Assembly (NCBI GenBank): GCA_030426355.1
Contig: JAUHYQ010000004.1
Location: 186,001-250,000, forward strand
Source of the DNA: Gammaproteobacteria bacterium
GTDB lineage: Bacteria > Pseudomonadota > Gammaproteobacteria > Steroidobacterales > GCA-2729495
Direction: 5' to 3'
Length of the DNA stretch: 64,000 bases
Shown here: positions 1 through 8,511 of the stretch, piece after piece
How the letters are laid out: every line of letters begins with the position of its first letter
Numbering within the stretch: position 1 is the first letter of the stretch
Made by a program: the position numbers and the translations under genes
Notes under the pieces: model-generated
Told to the model about the DNA's origin: nothing
What the model saw: the letters and a program-made list of their open reading frames with translations, nothing else
The model's database searches: none

Positions 1-95
1 GCACCCCGACAGAAATTATCAAACTCTTCGGCGGCAAGCCACAATACTTTAAGGCCTTAACCCAACTGGAACAAGCCTTGTATCAGGCGGCATAA
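1..95 (+). CDS. hsdR: Type I restriction enzyme R subunit, C-terminal tail (partial)
   Basis: Only the last 30 codons are present; the reading frame is open at the left edge and stops with TAA at 93-95. The visible tail contains FGGKPQYFKAL and ends LEQALYQAA, which resembles the C-terminal helices of EcoEI-type HsdR proteins. HsdR is the ATP-dependent translocase and nuclease subunit of type I restriction systems. The identification leans on the neighbours: hsdM and hsdS follow on the same strand in the usual R-M-S order, with one extra gene inserted three bases after this stop. The fragment is too short to prove the family alone. Confidence 0.65.
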   Translation, partial: TPTEIIKLFGGKPQYFKALTQLEQALYQAA

Positions 96-98
96 AAC

Positions 99-2222
99 AT
101 GAATTTTGAACAACCAAAACCCGATTCAAAAAAATATTCTGACCTCATCAATGAGATCCAGAAAGGCATCATCAAGATCCCGAAATTCCAGCGCGATTTT
201 GTCTGGACCATCGATAAGACAGCCAAGCTGCTGGACAGCATTTTAAAGGGTTATCCCATCGGCACCTTTATTCTTTGGCAAACAGACGAGCGCATCAACG
301 ACATCAAGAACGTTGGCAACCTGAACATTCCCGACACCCCGGACGGCGTCAAAGTGCAGTATGTTCTAGATGGACAGCAGCGAATCACCTCATTGTTTGC
401 AGCCTATCTGGGGGCGCATATCCAGAAAGTCGGCGAAAAAAAGATTACGGACTACGGCAGCATCGTGGTAAATCTTGATGCCGATATCAACGATAACGAT
501 GAGCAAGTGATCACCGAAGAAGCAACGAGTGAAAAATTCATCTCGTTATCTGATGTATTGAACTTTATGGACAGAATGACCGATATCAAGGAGCGCTTCT
601 CCGATGAGCACTTCAAGAAGATCCATGCGTATTCCAGAGCTTTTGACACCTATGATTTTTCGACCGTCATCCTGAGAAAGGAAGATATTGATTCGGCAAT
701 TGAAGTTTTCACCCGCATCAACACGGGCGGTCAAACCCTGACCCTGTTTGAAATCATGTCCGCCAAGACCTACGACGAGCCCCAACAATTCGACATGCAG
801 GTGAAGTGGGAAGGTTTCATCAAGGAGCTTAAGGAAATCAAATACGAAGGCATATCCAGCAGTGTGGTGCTGAGTCTGTTGGCGCTGCTATTAAGCCGCA
901 CCAGGGAATGCAAGCGTAAAACCATCCTCGCCCTGCATAAGCAAAGCATTATCGACAGCTGGGATTTCGTCATTTCAGCTCTCAAGGATAGTGTCGATTA
1001 TTTCCGCACAACCTATCGCATCCCGGTTTCCCAGTTGCTCCCTTATGACTCCCTTTTGGTGCCCTTTGCTTATTTCTTTCACGTCAATAAGGGCAAGCCA
1101 GGTGGCGACCAGCGAAAATACCTTGAGGAGTTCTTTTGGCGTATTTCCTTATCGTCCCGCTACTCCAGTTCAACGGAATCAAAGCTGGCACAGGACATCA
1201 AGCGCATCGACCAGATTCTCGCCGGCCAGCGGCCCGATTACAGTGACATCAAGGTTTACCTTGATTCGCCACAGGCCTTGATAGATAACAACTTCAGCGC
1301 TGGCAACAGTTATTGCAAGGCCGTGTTGTGCCTGCTGGCCTATCAGGAACCAAAGGATTTTCAGGATAACGGCAAGGTCATTCTCGACAACTCATGGCTG
1401 AAGGTCGCCAGCAGCAAGAATTATCACCACTTCTTCCCCAAGGCTTACCTGAAAAACAAGACGGTGCTCAACAGCAACAGCTTGGTGAATATCACCTTTG
1501 TCAGCGACCACCTGAACAAGCGCAAGATCGGCGCCAAAGCGCCGTCGCAATATATAGCGGATTTTCAGGACGAAAACAGCCAGATCAACAAAGCCTTGCA
1601 AACCCATTTTATTGATGTCGAAGGCTTCGGCATCGAAAGCAATGACTATCAGACCTTTTTGCAGGCGCGCGCGAAGCTGATCTACCGGGAGCTTAAATCG
1701 CGCATTGATCTTAGCCACAAAGAGCCGGCCAACGAAGAGGTGCAAGAGCTGATCGTGTCGGGAGAGAGCGATACCGTCGAATTCAAGTCAACCTTGCGTT
1801 TTGACCTGCGAAGCAAGGAGGTGAACAAAAAGCTGGAGTATGTGATTGCCAAAACCATCTCTGCTTTCATGAACAGCGAGGGCGGCAATCTTTTTATCGG
1901 GGTGGACGATAACCAGAATATGCTGGGCCTGGTTGATGATATCTCTACCTTGTCGAAACCCAATATTGATGGCTTTGAGCTGCACCTGGTAGAAATTATC
2001 AAGAAATACATCGGAGCAGGGCTGATCTCCCATGTAAAGATCAGTTTCCCCACCATTGAAGACGCACAGATATGCCGCATCAAGGTATCCAGAAGCAGCA
2101 AGCCGGTATTCATCCAATATGAAGGCAAAGAAGACTTTTTCGTGCGCAGCGGTTGCTCCTCGCAACCGCTAGGTCGGGAAGAGCAAAGCGCCTACGAAAA
2201 ATCTCACTGGAACAACAAGTAA
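99..2222 (+). CDS. DUF262/HNH (GmrSD-like) protein fused to an AlbA_2 domain
   Basis: A 707-residue protein with three visible modules. Residues 8-230 form a DUF262 (GmrS/ParB-like) domain with PKFQRDFVW at 28-36, DGQQR at 91-95 and TRINTGG at 205-211. Residues 430-535 form a DUF1524-like HNH nuclease module with NYHHFFPKAYL at 441-451 and a following conserved Asn-rich stretch. Residues 550-700 look like a Schlafen-type AlbA_2 domain (VEFKSTL near 560, EGGNLFIGVDD at 594-604). DUF262 plus DUF1524 proteins include the type IV restriction enzyme GmrSD, which cuts modified phage DNA; the AlbA_2 extension is not part of classical GmrSD. The gene starts three bases after the hsdR stop and ends one base before hsdM, so it is probably part of the restriction operon. 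Domain identity is fairly secure; the target and the role of AlbA_2 are unknown. Confidence 0.85.
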   Translation: MNFEQPKPDSKKYSDLINEIQKGIIKIPKFQRDFVWTIDKTAKLLDSILKGYPIGTFILWQTDERINDIKNVGNLNIPDTPDGVKVQYVLDGQQRITSLFAAYLGAHIQKVGEKKITDYGSIVVNLDADINDNDEQVITEEATSEKFISLSDVLNFMDRMTDIKERFSDEHFKKIHAYSRAFDTYDFSTVILRKEDIDSAIEVFTRINTGGQTLTLFEIMSAKTYDEPQQFDMQVKWEGFIKELKEIKYEGISSSVVLSLLALLLSRTRECKRKTILALHKQSIIDSWDFVISALKDSVDYFRTTYRIPVSQLLPYDSLLVPFAYFFHVNKGKPGGDQRKYLEEFFWRISLSSRYSSSTESKLAQDIKRIDQILAGQRPDYSDIKVYLDSPQALIDNNFSAGNSYCKAVLCLLAYQEPKDFQDNGKVILDNSWLKVASSKNYHHFFPKAYLKNKTVLNSNSLVNITFVSDHLNKRKIGAKAPSQYIADFQDENSQINKALQTHFIDVEGFGIESNDYQTFLQARAKLIYRELKSRIDLSHKEPANEEVQELIVSGESDTVEFKSTLRFDLRSKEVNKKLEYVIAKTISAFMNSEGGNLFIGVDDNQNMLGLVDDISTLSKPNIDGFELHLVEIIKKYIGAGLISHVKISFPTIEDAQICRIKVSRSSKPVFIQYEGKEDFFVRSGCSSQPLGREEQSAYEKSHWNNK

Positions 2223-2223
2223 C

Positions 2224-3660
2224 ATGGCAAACATATCGGGCATCGTAAAATCCGCCCGCAACATCATGCGGCAAGACACCGGCACCGGCAGCGACGAGCT
2301 GCGCATCTTGCAACTGGGCTGGATGTTGTTTCTGAAAATCTTCAGCGACAAGGACAAAGAGCTGGAGCTGATGGACGACCACTACACCTCGCCCATCCCC
2401 GCTGAACTGCACTGGGACGAATGGGCCGGGGATGACGAAGGCATAACCGGCGACGAGCTGTTGCAGTTTGTCGATCGCAAGCTGTTCCCCACGCTATCCG
2501 AGATTGATCTGTCCGCCGCCAAGCGTCGCGCCGTGCTGGTGCATGAAGTATTTGCCAACAACTACAATTACATGAAGTCCGGCATTCACCTGCGGCAGGT
2601 GATCAACAAGCTGAACGAAATCGACTTCAACAACAGCAAAGACCTGCACCTGTTCGGCCAGATTTATGAAACCTTCCTGAGCGAACTGCAAAGCGCTGGC
2701 ACTCTGGGCGAGTTCTATACCCCACGCGCCGTCACCCAGTTTATGACTGAAATGGTCAATCCCGCCCACGGCGAGACCGTGCTTGATCCCGCCTGCGGCA
2801 CCGGCGGCTTCCTGACGGCGGTGATCGAGCACCTCAAAGCCAGCGCCAGCACTGTGGCCGAGCGCGAAGCCATTGCCCACAATGTGCGCGGCTGGGAATA
2901 CAAACCGCTGCCCTATATGCTGGCCAACACTAATTTGATCCTTCACGACATCATTACCCCAAACATCCAGTTTGGCGATTCCCTGCAGCGCCCTTTGAGC
3001 GAATATACCCGCAAAGACCGGGTAGACCTTATCATCGCCAACCCGCCTTTTGGTGGCGTGGTCTCCAACAACAACGAAAACAACTTTCCGCAAACCTACC
3101 GTACCAAGGAATCGGCCGACCTGTTCCTGATCCTGATGATCCACCTGCTCAAGGACGGTGGCCGCGCCGCCATTGTCTTGCCCGACGGTTCCCTTACCGG
3201 CGATGGTGTCAAACAACGTATCCGCCGGAAACTGCTGGAAGAATGCAACGTGCACACCATCGTGCGGCTGCCCAACTCAGTATTCCAGCCCTACGCCTCG
3301 GTGGCCACCAATCTGCTGTTTTTCACCAAGGGCGAGCCGACAAAGGCCATCTGGTACTACGAACACAAACTGCCGGAAGGCTACAAGGCCTACTCCAAAA
3401 CCAAGCCCATTCAGCTGGCCGAGTTTGACACCCTGAAAAGCTGGTGGAGCTCGAATAAAGTGAAGCGCGAAGCCAATGAACAGGCCTGGCAGGCGGATAT
3501 CGACACCATCAAGGCCAATGGCTACAACCTCGACATCAAGAACCCGCACCGCGATGAGGAAGAAAAACAGCATAGCAGCACCGAGCTGCTCCACCTGCTG
3601 CATCAGTCCTTTGCCAAGGGCGATCAGTTGCTGGAGCAGTTGCGCAAGGAGTTGGTGTAG
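2224..3660 (+). CDS. hsdM: Type I restriction-modification DNA methyltransferase subunit HsdM
   Basis: A 478-residue N6-adenine methyltransferase. An N-terminal helical HsdM domain (about 1-140) is followed by GEFYTPRAV at 162-170, the AdoMet-binding motif DPACGTGGF at 188-196 and the catalytic NPPF at 273-276. HsdM pairs with HsdS to methylate the host recognition site, and with HsdR forms the restriction complex. It starts one base after the GmrSD-like gene, and its TAG stop shares a base with the GTG start of hsdS, indicating translational coupling. Length and motif order are normal for the EcoEI-like group and nothing appears broken. Confidence 0.95.
   Translation: MANISGIVKSARNIMRQDTGTGSDELRILQLGWMLFLKIFSDKDKELELMDDHYTSPIPAELHWDEWAGDDEGITGDELLQFVDRKLFPTLSEIDLSAAKRRAVLVHEVFANNYNYMKSGIHLRQVINKLNEIDFNNSKDLHLFGQIYETFLSELQSAGTLGEFYTPRAVTQFMTEMVNPAHGETVLDPACGTGGFLTAVIEHLKASASTVAEREAIAHNVRGWEYKPLPYMLANTNLILHDIITPNIQFGDSLQRPLSEYTRKDRVDLIIANPPFGGVVSNNNENNFPQTYRTKESADLFLILMIHLLKDGGRAAIVLPDGSLTGDGVKQRIRRKLLEECNVHTIVRLPNSVFQPYASVATNLLFFTKGEPTKAIWYYEHKLPEGYKAYSKTKPIQLAEFDTLKSWWSSNKVKREANEQAWQADIDTIKANGYNLDIKNPHRDEEEKQHSSTELLHLLHQSFAKGDQLLEQLRKELV
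3646..3651 (+). promoter_or_regulatory. Ribosome-binding site that fixes the hsdS GTG start
   Basis: AAGGAG lies inside the 3' end of hsdM, eight bases before GTG at 3660-3662. It supports the GTG start that overlaps the hsdM stop by one base. Confidence 0.6.
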
Positions 3661-5036
3661 TGAGCACAACGCGACTTGCTGATTTTGTTGTTAAGAAAGC
3701 TATTCGAGCTGAGTCAATTCCCGGATTCGAGGAAATGGAAGTTCTTGGAGTATCGAATAAGCTTGGCATTACGGTCACTGACCATAAGAAATCAAAAGAC
3801 CTCGCTAAGTACCTTCTTATTGAGGAAGGTGATTTTGCCTACAACCCATATCGAATAAATGTTGGCTCTATAGGGTTAGTCCCGGCGGGTAAAAGGGGAT
3901 TGGTCAGTCCTGCTTATGTGGTTTTTAAGACTACTGACGAACTAATCCCTGAGTTGTTACTGGATTTTCTCAAATCGCAAGAAGGGCTCAGGCAGATTGG
4001 TAAGTATGCCCGAGGCACCGTAAGAAAAGCTCTCCGATTTGAAGATCTTGCTCAAATAGAACTGCCCGTTCCACCAAAAGGTAAGCAGAAAGAGATACTT
4101 GCACAGCGAAAGAGCATCGAAGTCGAGGTTGCCTCAGTCAAATCCGAACTCACCGACCAACAAACCCTGCTGAAAAAACTGCGTCAGCAGATTTTGCAGG
4201 AAGCCATCGAAGGGAAGCTGACCGCCGCCTGGCGAGCGCAAAACCCCAATGTAGAACCGGCCAGCGAACTCCTCAAACGCATCGCCGTCGAAAAAGCGCA
4301 ACTGGTCAAAGACAAAAAAATAAAGGTGCAAAAACCGTTGCGACCGATGACGGATAAGGAAAAGCCGTTTGAGCTGCCGCAAGGGTGGGAGTGGTGTCGG
4401 TTGGGTGATGTTGCCTACGGATTTCAATACGGGACCAGCAGTAAATCAAAGAAAAGTGGCGATGTTCCAGTCCTAAGGATGGGAAACATTCAATCTGGTG
4501 AAGTAGATTGGAATGGATTGGTATATTCAAGCGATACAGTTGAAATTGAAAAATATAGACTGATCGAGGGCGATTTGCTTTTTAATCGAACGAACAGCAG
4601 AGAGCTAGTTGGGAAAACGGCTCTATACAGAGGATGCCAGACAGCGATCTACGCCGGGTACTTGGTTCGGTTCCACATGGCAGGCAGTATCTTACCTGAT
4701 TATGCCAATATAGTGATGAATTCGCGCCTGCATTCAGAATGGTGCGATGAAGTTAAAACTGATGCACTTGGTCAGTCAAACATAAATGCTACAAAGCTAT
4801 CCGGTTTTCGCTTTCCTTTGGCCCCGATAGATGAACAAGAGACGATAATCGATAAGGCAGATAAACTGCTCGCCATCTGTGACCAACTGGAAACCCAAAT
4901 AACCCAAAACCAGACCCACGCCGAGCAACTGATGCAGGCGGTCTTAAAAGAAGCATTCAGCCATAACAGCGCAGCTGAACCCGCAGCGAAGAAGAGCAGG
5001 GCCAGCGCTGATGCCCCGGAGGCCGCCCGTGCTTAA
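3660..5036 (+). CDS. hsdS: Type I restriction-modification specificity subunit HsdS
   Basis: A 458-residue specificity subunit starting at GTG. Two target-recognition domains, about 1-150 and 230-400, are each followed by a helical spacer. The central spacer contains KLRQQILQEAIEGKL and leads into LPQGWEWCRLGDV, the usual opening of the second half-subunit; the C-terminal coil contains DKLLAICDQLE. HsdS sets the bipartite DNA sequence recognised by the complex. The first recognition domain (about 3700-4080) is visibly more AT-rich and uses different codons from the spacer, as expected for a segment replaced by recombination. The gene overlaps the next one, kwaA, by eight bases if the GTG start proposed there is correct. 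Confidence 0.93.
   Translation: MSTTRLADFVVKKAIRAESIPGFEEMEVLGVSNKLGITVTDHKKSKDLAKYLLIEEGDFAYNPYRINVGSIGLVPAGKRGLVSPAYVVFKTTDELIPELLLDFLKSQEGLRQIGKYARGTVRKALRFEDLAQIELPVPPKGKQKEILAQRKSIEVEVASVKSELTDQQTLLKKLRQQILQEAIEGKLTAAWRAQNPNVEPASELLKRIAVEKAQLVKDKKIKVQKPLRPMTDKEKPFELPQGWEWCRLGDVAYGFQYGTSSKSKKSGDVPVLRMGNIQSGEVDWNGLVYSSDTVEIEKYRLIEGDLLFNRTNSRELVGKTALYRGCQTAIYAGYLVRFHMAGSILPDYANIVMNSRLHSEWCDEVKTDALGQSNINATKLSGFRFPLAPIDEQETIIDKADKLLAICDQLETQITQNQTHAEQLMQAVLKEAFSHNSAAEPAAKKSRASADAPEAARA
5018..5022 (+). promoter_or_regulatory. Ribosome-binding site that decides the kwaA start
   Basis: GGAGG lies six bases before an in-frame GTG at 5029. The longer ATG start at 5011 would place this sequence inside the gene and has no comparable site of its own. 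Confidence 0.55.
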
Positions 5037-5598
5037 CCGGCTCGCCAAATTGGCGCTAGTGTCCACGGCACTGGCCCCCATCTGCCTGACGCTGTGGTTT
5101 GTTGAAACCAGCAGTGCTTGGCAGCGGGGCGTGCCGTGGACGGAGAATCTGGCGGCTCATTGGCTGGCGGGCAGCCATTATCTGCTGGCAGCGCTGGTTT
5201 TGAGTGGCCTGTGCTTCGGGCTGGTATGGCTGTCGGCCTCGCGCCACGGGCTGGAGCGTCTACCGGTGAAGATCAAATCGGTGAAAACCGTGGACAAGGA
5301 GATCGTCGGCTTTCTGCTGGTCTACCTGTTGCCGCTGATCAATCAGAGTCAGAGCACCATCAGTCTGCCGGTGCTGGTGTTTGTGGCGGTGCTCTTTTTC
5401 TTTATCGTCTACAACTCCCACGCCTACCACTTTAACCCCTTGCTGGGGTTTTTCGGCTATCACTTCTTTGAGGTGACCATCGAGGGCGATATCACCTATG
5501 TGCTGATCACCCGTCAGAACATTACCGACTGCAAAGCCGTCTCGCAGGTGGTGCAACTGACCGAATACATGATCCTGGACGCCAACCATGCCCAATAA
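5029..5598 (+). CDS. kwaA: Kiwa anti-phage protein KwaA (membrane subunit)
   Basis: About 189 residues from GTG 5029 (195 from ATG 5011). Four hydrophobic segments are visible: LALVSTALAPICLTLW, HYLLAALVLSGLCFGLVW, EIVGFLLVYLLPLI and LPVLVFVAVLFFFIVY, followed by a soluble C-terminal tail. KwaA is the inner-membrane component of the two-gene Kiwa defence system, reported to sense phage at the membrane and act with KwaB. Assignment relies on size, four-helix layout and the KwaB gene that overlaps its 3' end by 11 bases. It overlaps hsdS, so it is probably translated from the restriction-modification message. The start is shortened because of the strong GGAGG. Confidence 0.8.
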   Translation: MLNRLAKLALVSTALAPICLTLWFVETSSAWQRGVPWTENLAAHWLAGSHYLLAALVLSGLCFGLVWLSASRHGLERLPVKIKSVKTVDKEIVGFLLVYLLPLINQSQSTISLPVLVFVAVLFFFIVYNSHAYHFNPLLGFFGYHFFEVTIEGDITYVLITRQNITDCKAVSQVVQLTEYMILDANHAQ

Positions 5599-6481
5599 TA
5601 ATCCCTCGAACCTGTTCGCTCTGGTCGATGATGACGTTGCGTCCATCCGCCGCATTCCCCTGACGGCCGCGCTCAACATCGATCTGGCACAACTCTTTGC
5701 CGAGCAAAAGACGGCACTGCTGGGCGACAGACAGGCCATCGCCTTCACGGGCAGCTACAACGTGGATGAGGGCGAAATCTTTTCGATTACCGATTACCCA
5801 TTACCGCCTACTATTGCGCAGGCCATTGGCAATCCGCTCACTTGTCGGGTGCTGGACCTTAATACCGAAACGCACCGCATCAAGGCATTGTTTAGTGGTA
5901 CCTGGACAGCCGCCAACAAAACCGTCAATTTTCAGGTTTTCGATACCGGTAAGTTGCTCAAGCGCGGTTTTACCCTGATCGGCAGCGGCAATATCTATAA
6001 AAAACTGGAAGAGCCGGGGCTGATGCTGCAAGACAAGCTCACTGCCCATTTCCACAACGGCACTCTGTATTTCAGCTCCTATCACAATACCAAACGCTTC
6101 TTGGATCTGGCCGATTACTACCGCGAAGCCACCGACACCGATCTTGACGACTTCGCTGCCACTGACCTCTTTACGTTCGAGAACGAAGCCAGCTTCAAGG
6201 AGCAAGCAGACTCCATCATCCGCAAGAAAATCGCCCTGTTGCAAGAGAATGAAGTTCTGAAAGACCTCACTGTTGCCGATATCCAAACCGTCGCCAAAAA
6301 CTTCAACGCCGAACTACCTGAAGAACACCGCATCACTATCATGGTCAACGACGATGGCAAATTGGTTATCCCAGAAGACAAGAAGCAACTGAAAGAACTC
6401 ATCCGGTTTCTGGACGAAGACTACGTGACCGCACCCCTGACCAAACGAAAATGCCTCACCAATTCCAAGCAATACCTGTGA
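5588..6481 (+). CDS. kwaB: Kiwa anti-phage protein KwaB (DUF4868)
   Basis: A 297-residue soluble protein of the DUF4868 family. The C-terminal pattern RFLDEDY...APLT...TNSK is typical of KwaB, as is the central FDTGKLLKRGFTLIGSG region. KwaB is the DNA-binding effector partner of KwaA in Kiwa; the family is otherwise poorly characterised biochemically. It starts 11 bases inside kwaA and is the last gene of the defence operon; the next gene is on the opposite strand. It is near full length (known members are about 300-315 residues) with no frameshift seen. Confidence 0.85.
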   Translation: MPNNNPSNLFALVDDDVASIRRIPLTAALNIDLAQLFAEQKTALLGDRQAIAFTGSYNVDEGEIFSITDYPLPPTIAQAIGNPLTCRVLDLNTETHRIKALFSGTWTAANKTVNFQVFDTGKLLKRGFTLIGSGNIYKKLEEPGLMLQDKLTAHFHNGTLYFSSYHNTKRFLDLADYYREATDTDLDDFAATDLFTFENEASFKEQADSIIRKKIALLQENEVLKDLTVADIQTVAKNFNAELPEEHRITIMVNDDGKLVIPEDKKQLKELIRFLDEDYVTAPLTKRKCLTNSKQYL

Positions 6482-6524
6482 GCTACTGATGCGAAGGGCA
6501 TATAACTAAAGAGCTGCACGCTGA

Positions 6525-6551
6525 TAAATTACTCGCTGCGCTCGCAATTTA
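6525..6551. other. Short inverted repeat between kwaB and etfA ends
   Basis: TAAATT at 6525-6530 is mirrored by AATTTA at 6546-6551 around a GC-rich centre. It lies between the convergent kwaB and etfA stops and could help terminate either transcript, but there is no clear T-run. This 85-base gap holds nothing else I can identify. Confidence 0.25.
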
Positions 6552-6566
6552 CTGGTGAGCACGGCG

Positions 6567-7508
6567 TTAACCCAGCTTCCCTTCCAGCTCCGGCACGATC
6601 TCGAATAAGTCCCCTACCAGTCCGATGTCGGCGATTTCAAAGATCGGTGCTTCCGGGTCTTTGTTGATCGCAACGATGGTTCCGGCATCCTTGATGCCGG
6701 TGAGGTGCTGGATGGCACCGGAGATGCCGATTGCCACGTAGAGTTCCGGCGCAATGATCTTGCCGGTCTGTCCGACCTGCATGTCATTGGCGACGTAACC
6801 CGCGTCAACGGCGGCGCGTGATGCGCCCACGCCGGCGCCAAGCTTGTCAGCAAGTTTGTAAATGATGTCGAAGTTCTCTGCGCTGCCGACACCGCGTCCG
6901 CCGGAGATGACTTTTTTCGCGGTCTGCAAGTCGGGGCGTTCGCTGGCGGCAGCGGCCAGTTCTACAAAGCGCGTGTGGGTCGGAATGGGCGCGTTGACCT
7001 GCAGCGCTTCAACCGGTGCGTTGCCGCCGTCTGCGGCGTCTTTCCACGATGCCGTGCGAACCGTCGCAACAATGGTTTTGCCTTCGGGTACGGATACGCT
7101 CAGTAACGCATTGCCGGCATAGACCGGGCGCGTGAACGAACGTGCTGATTCTACGCTCATGATGTCGCTGACCTGACCGACACCGAGCAGGGCGGCAACA
7201 CGGGGCATCACGTCTTTACCAAAAGTCGTGGAGGGGCCGAACACGTGGGTGTAGCCCTCGGCTGCCGCAGCAATTTGCGGGGCCAGCACGGCGGCCAGCG
7301 GTGCGCTGTTATGCGTTGCTTCCAAGGTGAGCACTTTGCTGACGCCGTCAATGGCGGCGGCTGCCTTGGCAGCGTCCGCGCAGTTGTCGCTGAGCACCAG
7401 CACGTCAATGCTGTCGGCACCGAGCTTGGCGGCGCAGGCGACGCATTTGCGGGTGCTGCTGTTAAGTGCGTGGCCGTCCAGTTCGGCAACAATCAAAACC
7501 TTTGTCAT
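6567..7508 (-). CDS. etfA: Electron transfer flavoprotein alpha subunit
   Basis: 313 residues, the normal length. The C-terminal FAD-binding half contains [19 protein letters not shown] and [13 protein letters not shown], the hallmark of EtfA. With EtfB it carries electrons from acyl-CoA and other flavin dehydrogenases to the quinone pool through ETF-ubiquinone oxidoreductase, which is not encoded in this window. It lies 27 bases downstream of etfB in a two-gene operon. The beta-oxidation enzyme at 36.1-38.1 kb fits a fatty-acid oxidation role, although the genes are far apart. Confidence 0.95.
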   Translation of the reverse strand: MTKVLIVAELDGHALNSSTRKCVACAAKLGADSIDVLVLSDNCADAAKAAAAIDGVSKVLTLEATHNSAPLAAVLAPQIAAAAEGYTHVFGPSTTFGKDVMPRVAALLGVGQVSDIMSVESARSFTRPVYAGNALLSVSVPEGKTIVATVRTASWKDAADGGNAPVEALQVNAPIPTHTRFVELAAAASERPDLQTAKKVISGGRGVGSAENFDIIYKLADKLGAGVGASRAAVDAGYVANDMQVGQTGKIIAPELYVAIGISGAIQHLTGIKDAGTIVAINKDPEAPIFEIADIGLVGDLFEIVPELEGKLG

Positions 7509-7535
7509 GTCTCGTTCCTAATCCGTATCCGTTGC

Positions 7536-8288
7536 TCAGGCCACCAGGCCTTTGTCGCGCAGTGCGCTGATCAGTTCATCCACGCTGTTCACCATCACGC
7601 CCTTGCTGCGCGCTTCCGGCGCTGCCCAGTTGTTGGCGTTGACCTGCAAGGTCGCGTCCGCAACCAACTCCGCTAATTGCAAAGTCTCTAATGGCTTTTT
7701 CTTCGCCTTCATAATGTCGGGGAGTTTCACGTAGCGCGGTTCGTTAAGACGCAGGTCGGTCGTCACAACGGCGGGTAAATCGACTTCAATGGTTTCCAGC
7801 CCGGCATCGACTTCGCGCGTGACGCGCGCCTTGCCGTCACTCAGTTCGAGTTTGGAGGCAAAGGTGGCCTGCGGTCGATCCCAGAGTGCCGCGAGCATTT
7901 GTCCGGTCTGGTTGCAGTCGTCATCAATGGCCTGTTTGCCCATTATGACGAGGTCGGGGCTTTCCTTGTCGATCAGCGCCTTGAACGCACGCGCGGCGGC
8001 TAGGGGGTCCACCTCGCTGTCAGTGTTGATCAATATCGCCCGGTCAGCGCCCATTGCTAATCCAGTCCGCAGTTGCTGCTGACTCTCGCTGTCGCCGATG
8101 CTGACGACGACCACTTCCTGCGCGTTACCGGCTTCGCGGATGCGCAGTGCTTCTTCAATCGCAATTTCATCAAAGGGGTTGACGCTCATCTTGACGCCGT
8201 CCGTGACGACGCCGCTGCCGTCCGGTTTGACGCGGATGCGCACGTTGTAATCAACGACTCGCTTGATGCAGACGAGTATCTTGTTCAT
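7536..8288 (-). CDS. etfB: Electron transfer flavoprotein beta subunit
   Basis: 250 residues beginning MNKILVCIKRVVDYN, typical of EtfB, with the AMP-binding stretch DLVIMGKQAIDDDCNQTG in the middle and the recognition-loop segment LPAVVTTDLRLNEPRY later. It forms a heterodimer with EtfA. The start is supported by AGGAG upstream on the minus strand. It is the first gene of the etfBA operon; the 223 bases between it and the divergent sulfurtransferase gene must carry both promoters, but I could not fix them. Confidence 0.95.
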   Translation of the reverse strand: MNKILVCIKRVVDYNVRIRVKPDGSGVVTDGVKMSVNPFDEIAIEEALRIREAGNAQEVVVVSIGDSESQQQLRTGLAMGADRAILINTDSEVDPLAAARAFKALIDKESPDLVIMGKQAIDDDCNQTGQMLAALWDRPQATFASKLELSDGKARVTREVDAGLETIEVDLPAVVTTDLRLNEPRYVKLPDIMKAKKKPLETLQLAELVADATLQVNANNWAAPEARSKGVMVNSVDELISALRDKGLVA

Positions 8289-8511
8289 TCACTGCTCCTG
8301 ATTGCCCCGGCGTTGTCTCGCGGGCTCCTGGGGGAGCGCCGGTATGCGCGGCCCCGGTGTTATCAACCGCTTCGGGGTACTGGTTGTATTGCTTAGGCCG
8401 CGCCTGTGCGCGTATTTTCCAATATCATTGGCAAACGATACAAGTCCGGTGCATCCGGTGACAAAACTCAACGCTGTGAACCAGCGTAATTGTTGAGGGT
8501 AATCAGTCAGC

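Noticed and set aside
2494-3255. Long minus-strand ORFs opposite hsdM and other GC-rich genes
   Set aside because: They are antisense shadows with composition set by the real gene on the other strand; no motifs of their own.
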